Below, one piece after another: positions 1-8,128 of a DNA stretch of 10,177 nucleotides (within the stretch, counting starts at the first letter, position 1; each line of letters opens with the position of its first letter). The notes under the pieces were generated by a model, which saw nothing but the letters and a program-made list of their open reading frames with translations, did not search any database and was not told the origin of the DNA. The stretch comes from Pseudomonadota bacterium (lineage in GTDB: Bacteria; Desulfobacterota; Desulfobacteria; Desulfobacterales; Desulfobacteraceae): the NCBI GenBank assembly GCA_018816605.1, contig JAHIVS010000516.1, positions 1 through 10,177 on the forward strand, written 5' to 3'. A program made the position numbers and the translations under genes.

Positions 1-1173
<1,173 letters not shown>

Positions 1174-1178
1174 TTAAA

Positions 1179-2015
1179 TTATTCATATAATTTTCTAAAA
1201 TTTTCAATCTGCTTGTCCAGCTCATCAATTTTACCCAAAGTCCCCGACGCCTCATCCTTGGATACACTGCCCACAGGATACATTCCGTGTATGCCTTTCA
1301 CATCAAACACGGACAGGGGAAATTCAGAGGAAATTTCAAACTGACGCACCTCAATCCTGGCAAACAACTGATTATCGACTAAAATGGTTATGAGCATCGG
1401 ATACCAGGTTTTACTGACTTGCTGCCAATTCTCATACCGAAACGAAACTGTCCACCCATTCTTATCAATCACATACCGGACCGGGAATAAACTCTCACGC
1501 TCAATCCAGAGGCCGGCGGATTCTTTTTGGCCGGGCTGTCCGATAAAATAGCAAATTTTGTTGTCAAACCGCTGGAAGCTTACCTGCTCCGTACTTACAC
1601 CGACGGAATCAAGTTGCTGGAGAAGGGATTCATAGTCCCTGTAAAGAAGAATGTCCGAATAGAAGTCCACGGGTGATTTTTCCTGGGAAACAATCTTTCC
1701 GTCGGCCACTTTAACAAATTGGGAATTTGACTCCACATAAAACCGGAAAACCCTGCCTGAAACAATTTCAGACCTGAATTTACCCGGAAAGGCATAGGCC
1801 AATTTTTCATCCAGTTCGATTGTCTTTGGCGCGCCCCCCTGGACTGACGTCTCCATGACATTCCGGATTTGATGGACCACCATTCCCTCGGGCCGATTGA
1901 TTTTCTGGATCATCTGGTGCAAGAGGTGAGGCGCTTGCGGAACAAACGCTTCACCGTTTCCTGCCAATACCATAAAAAATGCTGTCCAAAAAAGAACCGA
2001 AATTTTTCGAATCAT
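1179..2015 (-). CDS. LolA-like secreted periplasmic protein, function unknown
   Basis: A 278-residue protein from ATG 2015 opens with a clear Sec signal peptide: MIRK, a hydrophobic run at residues 5-18, and a likely cleavage after GEA (residue 23). There is no lipobox Cys. The body is rich in short beta strands (RVFRFYVESNSQFVKVADGK, residues 88-107; AGLWIERESLFPVRYVI, 167-183; TVSFRYENWQQV, 189-200; TWYPMLITILVDNQ, 203-216). This resembles the half-barrel lipid- or lipoprotein-binding fold of the LolA/LolB/RseB group. The fold call is pattern inference, not a motif match. The last 20 residues (GKIDELDKQIENFRKLYE) look like a short amphipathic helix or coiled coil. An upstream in-frame TTG at 2024 would add MGF, but the ATG is better placed after a GGGG run and gives a normal signal peptide. 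It starts 12 nt after the eno stop and ends 20 nt before pyrG, so its transcription probably follows those genes. I cannot name a specific function. Confidence 0.75.
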   Translation of the reverse strand: MIRKISVLFWTAFFMVLAGNGEAFVPQAPHLLHQMIQKINRPEGMVVHQIRNVMETSVQGGAPKTIELDEKLAYAFPGKFRSEIVSGRVFRFYVESNSQFVKVADGKIVSQEKSPVDFYSDILLYRDYESLLQQLDSVGVSTEQVSFQRFDNKICYFIGQPGQKESAGLWIERESLFPVRYVIDKNGWTVSFRYENWQQVSKTWYPMLITILVDNQLFARIEVRQFEISSEFPLSVFDVKGIHGMYPVGSVSKDEASGTLGKIDELDKQIENFRKLYE

Positions 2016-2027
2016 AAACCCCAATGG

Positions 2028-3323
<1,296 letters not shown>

Positions 3324-3359
3324 TTAAAAAAGTAACTTCCTCTGAATTTTTCTGCACCA

Positions 3360-3388
3360 TTAATAACAATATCCTTTCCCACATTCAA
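3360..3388 (-). promoter_or_regulatory. Candidate sigma-70 promoter for eno
   Basis: Read on the minus strand, TTGAAT (3388-3383) and TATTAA (3365-3360) are separated by 17 bp. Each hexamer matches the consensus at four of six positions. A start near 3353 would give a leader of about 55 nt before the eno ATG. This is motif reading only; in AT-rich intergenic DNA such matches also arise by chance. Confidence 0.33.
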
Positions 3389-3462
3389 GAACTAATCAAA
3401 ATATATTTCTCCCAAGGGCATCTTTTCACAAAACCATTTTCCCCATCGCCATTGCCTTGGCC

Positions 3463-3491
3463 TTGACAAACAAAAACGACTCTTATATGTA
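3463..3491 (+). promoter_or_regulatory. Candidate sigma-70 promoter for adk
   Basis: A perfect -35 hexamer TTGACA lies at 3463-3468. The -10 is ambiguous: TATATG at 3484-3489 (four of six matches, spacer 15) or TATGTA at 3486-3491 (three of six, spacer 17). Transcription would start near 3496-3500, about 45 nt before the adk ATG. The -10 region overlaps the first arm of the inverted repeat at 3486-3531, so a protein bound there could block this promoter. Confidence 0.42.
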
Positions 3492-3531
3492 GGAAAGTTG
3501 TGCAGATGATAAATCCATTTAAACCTACATA
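3486..3531. repeat. 8-bp perfect inverted repeat in the adk leader
   Basis: TATGTAGG (3486-3493) and CCTACATA (3524-3531) are perfect reverse complements separated by 30 bp. The first arm overlaps the candidate -10 element; the second runs into the adk Shine-Dalgarno AAGGAG (3531-3536). It could be a bipartite operator. If transcription starts upstream of 3486, it could be an RNA stem that holds the ribosome site. With only 8 bp per arm, chance cannot be excluded. Confidence 0.4.
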
Positions 3532-3541
3532 AGGAGTCAAG

Positions 3542-4216
3542 ATGAACATTCTTTTTTTCGGACCAAACGGCAGCGGCAAGGGAACCCAGGGAACCATACT
3601 CAAAGACAAGTACAATATCGCCCATATTGAATCCGGCGGTATCTTCCGCGAGAACATCAAGGGCGGAACCGAACTGGGCAAAAAAGCCAAAGCCTATATA
3701 GACAAGGGAGACCTGGTTCCCGATGAAATCACCATCCCCATGGTTCTAGACAGACTCCAGAAGGACGACTGCAAGGGCGGATGGCTTTTGGACGGTTTTC
3801 CCAGAAACAAAGTCCAGGCAGAAAAATTACATGCATCCCTTGAAGAGGCCGGCATGAAACTCAACTACGTCATTGAGCTGATCCTTGACCGTCAGATTGC
3901 CAAAAACAGAATCATGGGCCGCAGGCTGTGCGAGAAAGACAACAACCATCCGAACAATATTTTCATTGAGGCCATCAAACCCAACGGAGACAAATGCCGG
4001 GTTTGCGGCGGCGCCCTTAGCGCCCGTGGTGACGATCAGGATGAAGTTGCCATTGATAAACGTCATTCCATTTACTATGACACAACTACCGGCACCCTGG
4101 CCTCTGCCTATTATTTCAGAGATCTTGCCGAAAAGGATCCTTCCGTCAAGTACTTCACCCTGGCCGGTGAAAAAGATCTCAAGTCCGTTACAAACGAGCT
4201 TGTTTCCAAACTATAA
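3542..4216 (+). CDS. adk: Adenylate kinase with a Cys/His/Cys/Cys metal-binding lid
   Basis: Adenylate kinase catalyses the reversible reaction ATP + AMP = 2 ADP in the cytoplasm. The 224-residue product has the P-loop GPNGSGKGTQ (residues 7-16), AMP-site residues R36 and R88 (LLDGFPRN, 82-89), the GRR motif (126-128) and DD in the lid end (ARGDDQDE, 161-168). It is the long, lid-bearing type. The lid holds C130, H136, C152 and C155, spaced Cys-X5-His-X15-Cys-X2-Cys. This spacing matches the metal site described for Zn/Co adenylate kinases of Desulfovibrio gigas and D. desulfuricans, and differs from the usual Cys4 or Cys3-Asp lids. The AMP-binding loop is also divergent: residues 30-36 read ESGGIFR where most Adks have STGDMLR, so the conserved Asp is Gly. 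The start follows AAGGAG five bases upstream. It is monocistronic: its own candidate promoter lies upstream and an intrinsic terminator follows. A related nucleoside monophosphate kinase is the only real alternative. Confidence 0.93.
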   Translation: MNILFFGPNGSGKGTQGTILKDKYNIAHIESGGIFRENIKGGTELGKKAKAYIDKGDLVPDEITIPMVLDRLQKDDCKGGWLLDGFPRNKVQAEKLHASLEEAGMKLNYVIELILDRQIAKNRIMGRRLCEKDNNHPNNIFIEAIKPNGDKCRVCGGALSARGDDQDEVAIDKRHSIYYDTTTGTLASAYYFRDLAEKDPSVKYFTLAGEKDLKSVTNELVSKL

Positions 4217-4277
4217 ACGCAACCTTGAGTGTCCTTTTTGCAAGCAAATTAAGGAAATCCGATTATTAAAGATCCTG

Positions 4278-4320
4278 GCCATTTGACTGTATTTTTATTC
4301 TTCAGTCAAATGGCTTTTTT
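4278..4320 (+). terminator. Intrinsic terminator after adk
   Basis: A perfect 12-bp stem (GCCATTTGACTG at 4278-4289 with CAGTCAAATGGC at 4303-4314) has a 13-nt AT-rich loop and is followed at once by six T residues. It lies about 60 nt after the adk stop, and separates adk from rpsU. Confidence 0.9.
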
Positions 4321-4322
4321 AC

Positions 4323-4351
4323 TTGCTTTCATAACGCTTATTTGGTATATG
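4323..4351 (+). promoter_or_regulatory. Candidate promoter for rpsU
   Basis: TTGCTT (4323-4328) and TATATG (4346-4351) are separated by 17 bp, directly after the adk terminator. The -35 is weak (three of six). A second AT-rich element, TATAAA at 4359-4364, is also possible. rpsU should have a promoter in this 84-bp gap because the terminator precedes it, but the exact site is uncertain. Confidence 0.3.
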
Positions 4352-4388
4352 ATCGGGTTATAAATAGTGTATATTTAAATCCACGATG

Positions 4389-4395
4389 AAAGGGG
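4389..4395 (+). promoter_or_regulatory. Shine-Dalgarno that fixes the rpsU TTG start
   Basis: AAAGGGG ends nine bases before TTG 4405 but 21 bases before the first in-frame ATG (4417). The spacing favours initiation at TTG. Confidence 0.6.
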
Positions 4396-4404
4396 CGATG
4401 CCTT

Positions 4405-4614
4405 TTGAAAGAAATTATGGTCACGGTTATTGACAATGATGTCGAAAAAGCCTTGAGAATATTGAAGAAGAAAATTCAGAATGACGGTCTCTTCAAACGT
4501 CTTAAAGTAAAGAAACATTTTGAGAAACCTTGTCAATTCAGACGCCGTAAAATGAGAGAAGCAATGAGAAGACAAAGAATTGCGGCCTCAAAAACCCACA
4601 GAAAAAACAATTAA
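4405..4614 (+). CDS. rpsU: 30S ribosomal protein S21 (TTG start)
   Basis: S21 is a small basic protein of the 30S platform, near the 3' end of 16S rRNA and active in initiation on structured or SD-led messages. The 69-residue product shows the family hallmarks: VTVIDNDVEKALRILKKKIQ at residues 6-25, DGLFKRLK (27-34), HFEKP (38-42), and a long Arg/Lys-rich C-terminal helix (RRRKMREAMRRQR). The start is taken as TTG 4405, giving MKEIMVTV, which fits the usual S21 N-terminus of a few residues before the V-x-V strand and has AAAGGGG nine bases upstream. ATG 4417 would give a clipped protein with poor spacing. The gene is bounded by terminators on both sides. folC, not dnaG (the partner in enterobacteria), is the next gene. 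Rare-codon initiation may hold down S21 output; that is inference. Confidence 0.93.
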   Translation: MKEIMVTVIDNDVEKALRILKKKIQNDGLFKRLKVKKHFEKPCQFRRRKMREAMRRQRIAASKTHRKNN

Positions 4615-4628
4615 ACCGTTAGATTCTT

Positions 4629-4667
4629 CCCGGTATGTTTGATGGTATATCAAGTATACCGGGTTTT
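4629..4667 (+). terminator. Hairpin terminator or attenuator between rpsU and folC
   Basis: Bases 4629-4643 pair with 4649-4663 as a continuous 15-bp stem (8 canonical pairs, 2 G-U wobbles, 5 canonical pairs) with a GGTAT loop, followed by TTTT (4664-4667). It lies 15 nt after the rpsU stop and ends 15 nt before the folC ATG at 4682. The short T-run suggests partial rather than complete termination, so some rpsU transcripts may read through into folC. Confidence 0.78.
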
Positions 4668-4681
4668 CATTATTGGAAAAA

Positions 4682-5986
4682 ATGGGTAAAATATCCTACC
4701 ACGAATGTCTTGATAAAATTTACAAGCTCAGCCGTTTCGGTATCAAGCTTGAGCTTGCGACCATTCAAAACATTCTCAAAAGCCTGAACAACCCCCAGAA
4801 AAACTACCATACCATCCATGTTGCCGGAACCAATGGCAAGGGATCAACCGCCACCTATATCGAATCCATACTCAGAAGGGCGGGCTTCAAAACAGGCATT
4901 TATACCTCTCCCCACCTGGTCCGATTCAATGAAAGAATCTGTGTCAACGGAGAACAGATTTCTGATGAACAGGTGGTGGAAACCTATGAGGCGGTTCATG
5001 GGGCGGACACGGGAGAGAGGAAAGCAACCTTTTTTGAAATCAATACCGCCATGGCGTTTTATCATTTTTCCAGGGAAAATGTAGACTGGGCCATAATCGA
5101 AACCGGCATGGGCGGACGATTTGATGCCACAAACCTTATCCTTCCCCAAGTCAGTGTGATCACCAATTTGTCCATTGAACACACCGAATACCTTGGCAGT
5201 ACCATAAAGGCGCTTGCCTGGGAAAAGGGGGGGATCATCAAACAGAACACCCCCGTTGTCACAGGGGTATCTCAACCCTCCGGCCTTGGGGTAATCCGCC
5301 AGATTGCATCTGACAAATCGGCTCCGCTTTTTCGGTTTAAACATGATTTCTCCATACGGAAAAACCCAAACAAAGCCACCTATCTGTATCATGGCCTCCA
5401 CCATACCTATAAAGCACTTGTAAAGCCCTTGCCAGGTGATCACCAGAAAGAAAATTTAAGCCTGGCTCTGGCGGCAATCGAGCTTGTATTCAACAAGTTC
5501 AAAGGAACGGACCTTCGATATACTTTATCTGCACCGCTGGTCAACGAAGGGTTATCTGCTGCAAAGTGGCCGGGCCGGCTTGAAGTTGTCATGGAAAAAC
5601 CCCTGGTGATTCTGGACGGGGCCCACAATCTCAAAGCAGCCCAGATTCTGGGCAAATACCTGTCCGATACCCTGGCGGACAGACACCTTACCCTGGTGGT
5701 GGGTATTCTGGATGATAAACCCTATGAAAAAATGCTCAAGCACCTGGTTCCCTGTGCAGATAGAATTATTATTACCAAAGCAAAAATTGACAGAAGCCTT
5801 GAAACACGTATTTTGGAAACTGCCGTAAAAAAAATTACCCGTAAAAAAATTGAGATTATTGAAGATGTGCAGAGTGCTGTAACCCATGCCATATCAACCT
5901 GTTCCGACAATGATGCCATTTGCATTGCCGGCTCTTTATACGTGGCCGGAGAAGCAAAACAACATTTTAATGTGGATTTTATTTGA
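4682..5986 (+). CDS. folC: Bifunctional folylpolyglutamate synthase / dihydrofolate synthase
   Basis: FolC joins L-glutamate to dihydropteroate (making dihydrofolate) and extends the polyglutamate tail of tetrahydrofolates, using ATP in the cytoplasm. It belongs to the Mur ligase superfamily. The 434-residue product has the P-loop VAGTNGKGS (residues 47-55), YTSPHLVRFNERI (74-86), the ETGMGGRFDATN block (140-151), TNLSIEHTEYLG (161-172) with the Mg-binding His167, AWEKGGIIK with the probable carbamylated K182, and the C-terminal-domain motifs WPGRLEV (296-302) and LDGAHN (311-316). All are intact and the length is normal. ATG 4682 is preferred. An in-frame TTG at 4673 would add MEK. Neither has a strong Shine-Dalgarno (only GGA near 4675). 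The rpsU hairpin ends just upstream, leaving no room for a separate promoter after it, so expression probably depends on read-through or on a promoter within or before rpsU. tRNA-Arg follows. Confidence 0.94.
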   Translation: MGKISYHECLDKIYKLSRFGIKLELATIQNILKSLNNPQKNYHTIHVAGTNGKGSTATYIESILRRAGFKTGIYTSPHLVRFNERICVNGEQISDEQVVETYEAVHGADTGERKATFFEINTAMAFYHFSRENVDWAIIETGMGGRFDATNLILPQVSVITNLSIEHTEYLGSTIKALAWEKGGIIKQNTPVVTGVSQPSGLGVIRQIASDKSAPLFRFKHDFSIRKNPNKATYLYHGLHHTYKALVKPLPGDHQKENLSLALAAIELVFNKFKGTDLRYTLSAPLVNEGLSAAKWPGRLEVVMEKPLVILDGAHNLKAAQILGKYLSDTLADRHLTLVVGILDDKPYEKMLKHLVPCADRIIITKAKIDRSLETRILETAVKKITRKKIEIIEDVQSAVTHAISTCSDNDAICIAGSLYVAGEAKQHFNVDFI

Positions 5987-5994
5987 TAACGTGG

Positions 5995-6000
5995 TATAAA
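5995..6000 (+). promoter_or_regulatory. Candidate -10 element for tRNA-Arg
   Basis: TATAAA lies 16 bp before the mature tRNA 5' end, so transcription would start near 6007 and leave a leader of about 10 nt, a common layout for tRNA genes. No good -35 is visible at the proper distance; the site may be spurious. Confidence 0.3.
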
Positions 6001-6016
6001 AGCATCTGGATTTTGT

Positions 6017-6092
6017 GCGCTCGTAGCCCAGTGGATAAGGCGTCAGCCTCCGAAGCTGAAGATCGCTGGTTCGATTCCAGCCGGGCGCACCA
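6017..6092 (+). tRNA. tRNA-Arg, anticodon CCG, CCA encoded
   Basis: The 76-nt sequence folds into a full cloverleaf. The acceptor stem GCGCTCG (6017-6023) pairs with CGGGCGC (6082-6088) over seven pairs, one of them G-T. The D stem is GCC/GGC. The anticodon stem is TCAGC/GCTGA (6043-6047 with 6055-6059) around the loop CTCCGAA, with anticodon CCG at 6050-6052 reading codon CGG. The variable loop is AGATC and the T stem is GCTGG/CCAGC around TTCGATT. Discriminator A (6089) and a genomically encoded CCA (6090-6092) complete it. The next coding region begins 12 nt later. Confidence 0.97.
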
Positions 6093-6104
6093 TTCTTATT
6101 TTCT

Positions 6105-7340
6105 ATGAATTCATCCCTTAAAATCGGCATATTAAGTTACAGGAGCAACCCCCACTGCGGCGGCCAGGGCGTTTACGTCCGGCATCTGACCCATGCGCTC
6201 TCAGAGCTCGGACACCGGGTTGAAGTCATTGCAGGCCCGCCTGACCCCCAGCTGAACGGGAACGGCATCCTGACCATGCTGGAAACCCTGGATCTCTACA
6301 ATGCAGACAACCCCTTTCGGACCCCGAGCCTTGAAGAACTCAAAGATCCCATCAATCTTCTGGAATGGCTGGACGTGTCTGCCATGGGATACCCGGAACC
6401 CATGACCTTTGGCATGCGGGTGAACCGTCACTTGAAAGGCCATGAAAATCAGTTTGACATCATCCATGACAACCAAAGTCTTTCCTATAGTCTGCTTTCT
6501 CTGCAGCGGAAAGTACCGGTAACCGCCACCATCCACCATCCCATGACCGTGGACAGAAGATTGGCAGTCCAAAGCACCCGATCCTATCTCAAAAAGCTCA
6601 AAGCCCTGCGATGGTATTCGTTCATCGGCATGCAAAAGCATGTCGCCAAAAAACTTAGGACGATTATTACGGTTTCGGACAGTTCGAAAAAAGATATTGC
6701 ACGTGAATTTAAGGTTCCGGAATCAAAATTTAAAACCATTCCCATTGGCATTGATACGAACAGCTTCTACCCTTTGGACCACATCCGAAAGGTTCCCGGC
6801 CGCCTTATTGTAACCAATAGCGCGGATACCCCCTTAAAGGGGCTATACCATCTCTTGTTTGCCCTTAAAAATGTCCTGAAAACCCATAGGGTCAGCCTGA
6901 CTGTCATTGGCACCCCCAAAAAAAACGGGGGCATTGAAAATCTGGTCAAACGGCTGGACCTGGGGTCCCATATTGATTTTACCGGCCGTATCGACCATGA
7001 CCGGTTTGTCCGGGAGTATGCCAGGGCCAGCATTGCCGTTGTGCCCTCTCTGTACGAAGGATTCGGGCTGCCGGTGGGAGAGGCCATGGCCTGCAGGATT
7101 CCCGTGATCAGTACCACCGGTGGTGCTCTTCCGGAAGTGGCAGGCAATGCTGCAAAACTGGTTCCCCCCGGGGATGCGCGGGCACTTGAACGTGCCATTG
7201 TTGAACTCCTGGAAGATCCGGCCCAGCGGGAAATACTGGCCCAAAGAGGATATGAACGGGTCTTGGCAGAATTTACCTGGGAAAAAACAGCCATTCGAAC
7301 GGCTGAAGCCTATAGAGAGATTATCCATGATTACCATTGA
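6105..7340 (+). CDS. GT4-family glycosyltransferase (GT-B fold)
   Basis: A retaining glycosyltransferase that would move a sugar from a nucleotide-sugar donor to an unknown acceptor, on the cytoplasmic side. The 411-residue product has the two-domain GT-B layout. The N-terminal domain begins KIGILSYRSNPHCGGQGVYV (residues 6-25), with the glycine-rich acceptor loop of GT4 enzymes. IIHDNQ (119-124) and HHPMTVD (144-150) follow. The linker is ITVSDSSKKDI (188-198) and PIGIDTNSFYP (213-223). The C-terminal domain has the donor-site Lys in DTPLKGLYHL (K245), FTGRI (292-296) and the EX7E motif EGFGLPVGE (E318, E326). There is no signal peptide or membrane segment. ATG 6105 is the only start that keeps the first strand, but no Shine-Dalgarno fits in the 12 nt after tRNA-Arg. 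The stop overlaps the following methyltransferase by 14 nt, so the two are translated together. Substrate is not predictable; a cell-envelope glycan or glycolipid is the likely setting. Confidence 0.9.
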   Translation: MNSSLKIGILSYRSNPHCGGQGVYVRHLTHALSELGHRVEVIAGPPDPQLNGNGILTMLETLDLYNADNPFRTPSLEELKDPINLLEWLDVSAMGYPEPMTFGMRVNRHLKGHENQFDIIHDNQSLSYSLLSLQRKVPVTATIHHPMTVDRRLAVQSTRSYLKKLKALRWYSFIGMQKHVAKKLRTIITVSDSSKKDIAREFKVPESKFKTIPIGIDTNSFYPLDHIRKVPGRLIVTNSADTPLKGLYHLLFALKNVLKTHRVSLTVIGTPKKNGGIENLVKRLDLGSHIDFTGRIDHDRFVREYARASIAVVPSLYEGFGLPVGEAMACRIPVISTTGGALPEVAGNAAKLVPPGDARALERAIVELLEDPAQREILAQRGYERVLAEFTWEKTAIRTAEAYREIIHDYH

Positions 7341-8046
7341 CTTTAACCGGCTTGATATCGGTCCCCACGACAAAATTCTGGATATCGGCTGTGGAGAAGG
7401 CCGTCATACCATCCGGGCTGCCCAGGAAAAAGGCACCTGCTGCACCGGAGCGGATTTTGGTTTTGACAATCTGGTCCAGACCCGGGACAAACTAAAATTT
7501 CACGATGAAATCAACGATCTTTCCTGCAGAGACTGGAATCTTTCTGCAATGGATATAACAGCCCTCCCCTTTCAGGACAATTGTTTTGATACGGTCATCT
7601 GCTCGGAAGTGCTGGAACATATTCCCGATGACGCAAAGGCCATATCCGAACTGGTCAGGATTGTGCGCCCCGGAAAAATTCTGGCCGTCAGTGTGCCCAG
7701 ATCCTGGCCGGAAAAAATCTGCTGGTGTCTTTCCGATGAATATTTCAACGCCAACATGGGCCATGTGAGAATCTATGGGAAAAAGGCATTGATCCAAGCC
7801 ATTCAGGCCCGGGGACCTGTTTATTTAGGGTCCCATTTTGCCCACAGCATCCACACCCCCTATTGGTGGCTCAAATGTCTGATCGGACCCAACAGGACCG
7901 ATTCATTTTTGGTAAACCTCTACCACAGGCTTCTGGTCTGGGACTTGATGAAAAAACCGAAGATAACTGCTTTTTTTGATAAATTGCTCAATCCGCTTTT
8001 GGGCAAAAGCCTGGTTCTGTATTTCAGAAAACCCCAATCCCGGTAA
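7327..8046 (+). CDS. Class I SAM-dependent methyltransferase
   Basis: The 239-residue product is a Rossmann-fold methyltransferase of the Methyltransf_11 type. SAM motif I is KILDIGCGEGRH (residues 16-27). The acidic residue after strand 2 lies in TGADFGFDN (40-48), then MDITALPF (75-82) and DTVICSEVLEHIPDD (88-102), with the post-motif strand RPGKILAVSVP (114-124). The C-terminal third has a distinctive Trp/His-rich stretch (HSIHTPYWWLKCLIG, 173-187) and VNLYHRLLVWDLMKKP (196-211), then NPLLGKSLVLYFRKP (222-236). These look like a subfamily signature and may form a hydrophobic substrate or membrane contact, though no clear transmembrane helix is present. The frame is open upstream to 7120, but that extension is the out-of-frame shadow of the glycosyltransferase. 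ATG 7327, inside the end of that gene, gives the natural N-terminus and a 14-nt overlap typical of translational coupling. The target may be the sugar or lipid product of the neighbour; that is inference. Confidence 0.88.
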   Translation: MITIDFNRLDIGPHDKILDIGCGEGRHTIRAAQEKGTCCTGADFGFDNLVQTRDKLKFHDEINDLSCRDWNLSAMDITALPFQDNCFDTVICSEVLEHIPDDAKAISELVRIVRPGKILAVSVPRSWPEKICWCLSDEYFNANMGHVRIYGKKALIQAIQARGPVYLGSHFAHSIHTPYWWLKCLIGPNRTDSFLVNLYHRLLVWDLMKKPKITAFFDKLLNPLLGKSLVLYFRKPQSR

Positions 8047-8052
8047 CTCCCG

Positions 8053-8070
8053 TTTCCGCCATGGTGGAAA
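8053..8070. repeat. 18-bp near-perfect palindrome between the methyltransferase and ChaN genes
   Basis: TTTCCGCCATGGTGGAAA is self-complementary apart from one central-flank G/T pair (8058 with 8065). It lies just after the methyltransferase stop and about 60 bp before the chaN-like start, and no T-run follows. An operator for the downstream gene is more plausible than a terminator, but function is unproven. Confidence 0.35.
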
Positions 8071-8128
8071 TTCATAAAAAGAGTCTTATCTTTTCCTAAA
8101 TGACTTACATTAACCATGGGAGGACATC

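Noticed and set aside
4386..4433. Short upstream frame (ATG 4386, 15 codons) overlapping the rpsU start
   Set aside because: It has no Shine-Dalgarno of its own and its AAAGGGG is better explained as the rpsU ribosome site.
6065..6110. tRNA-Arg 3' end as an integration site (att)
   Set aside because: No second copy of the tRNA 3' end, no integrase and no clear shift in base composition are seen in the window.
5936..6130. Minus-strand reading frame with GAPGWNRTSDLQLRRLTPY
   Set aside because: This is the antisense of tRNA-Arg, a well-known false protein produced across many genomes; the cloverleaf fully explains it.
7120..7326. Upstream extension of the methyltransferase frame (69 extra residues)
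   Set aside because: The extension lies inside the GT4 gene in another frame, has no domain similarity, and the Rossmann fold begins normally at ATG 7327.
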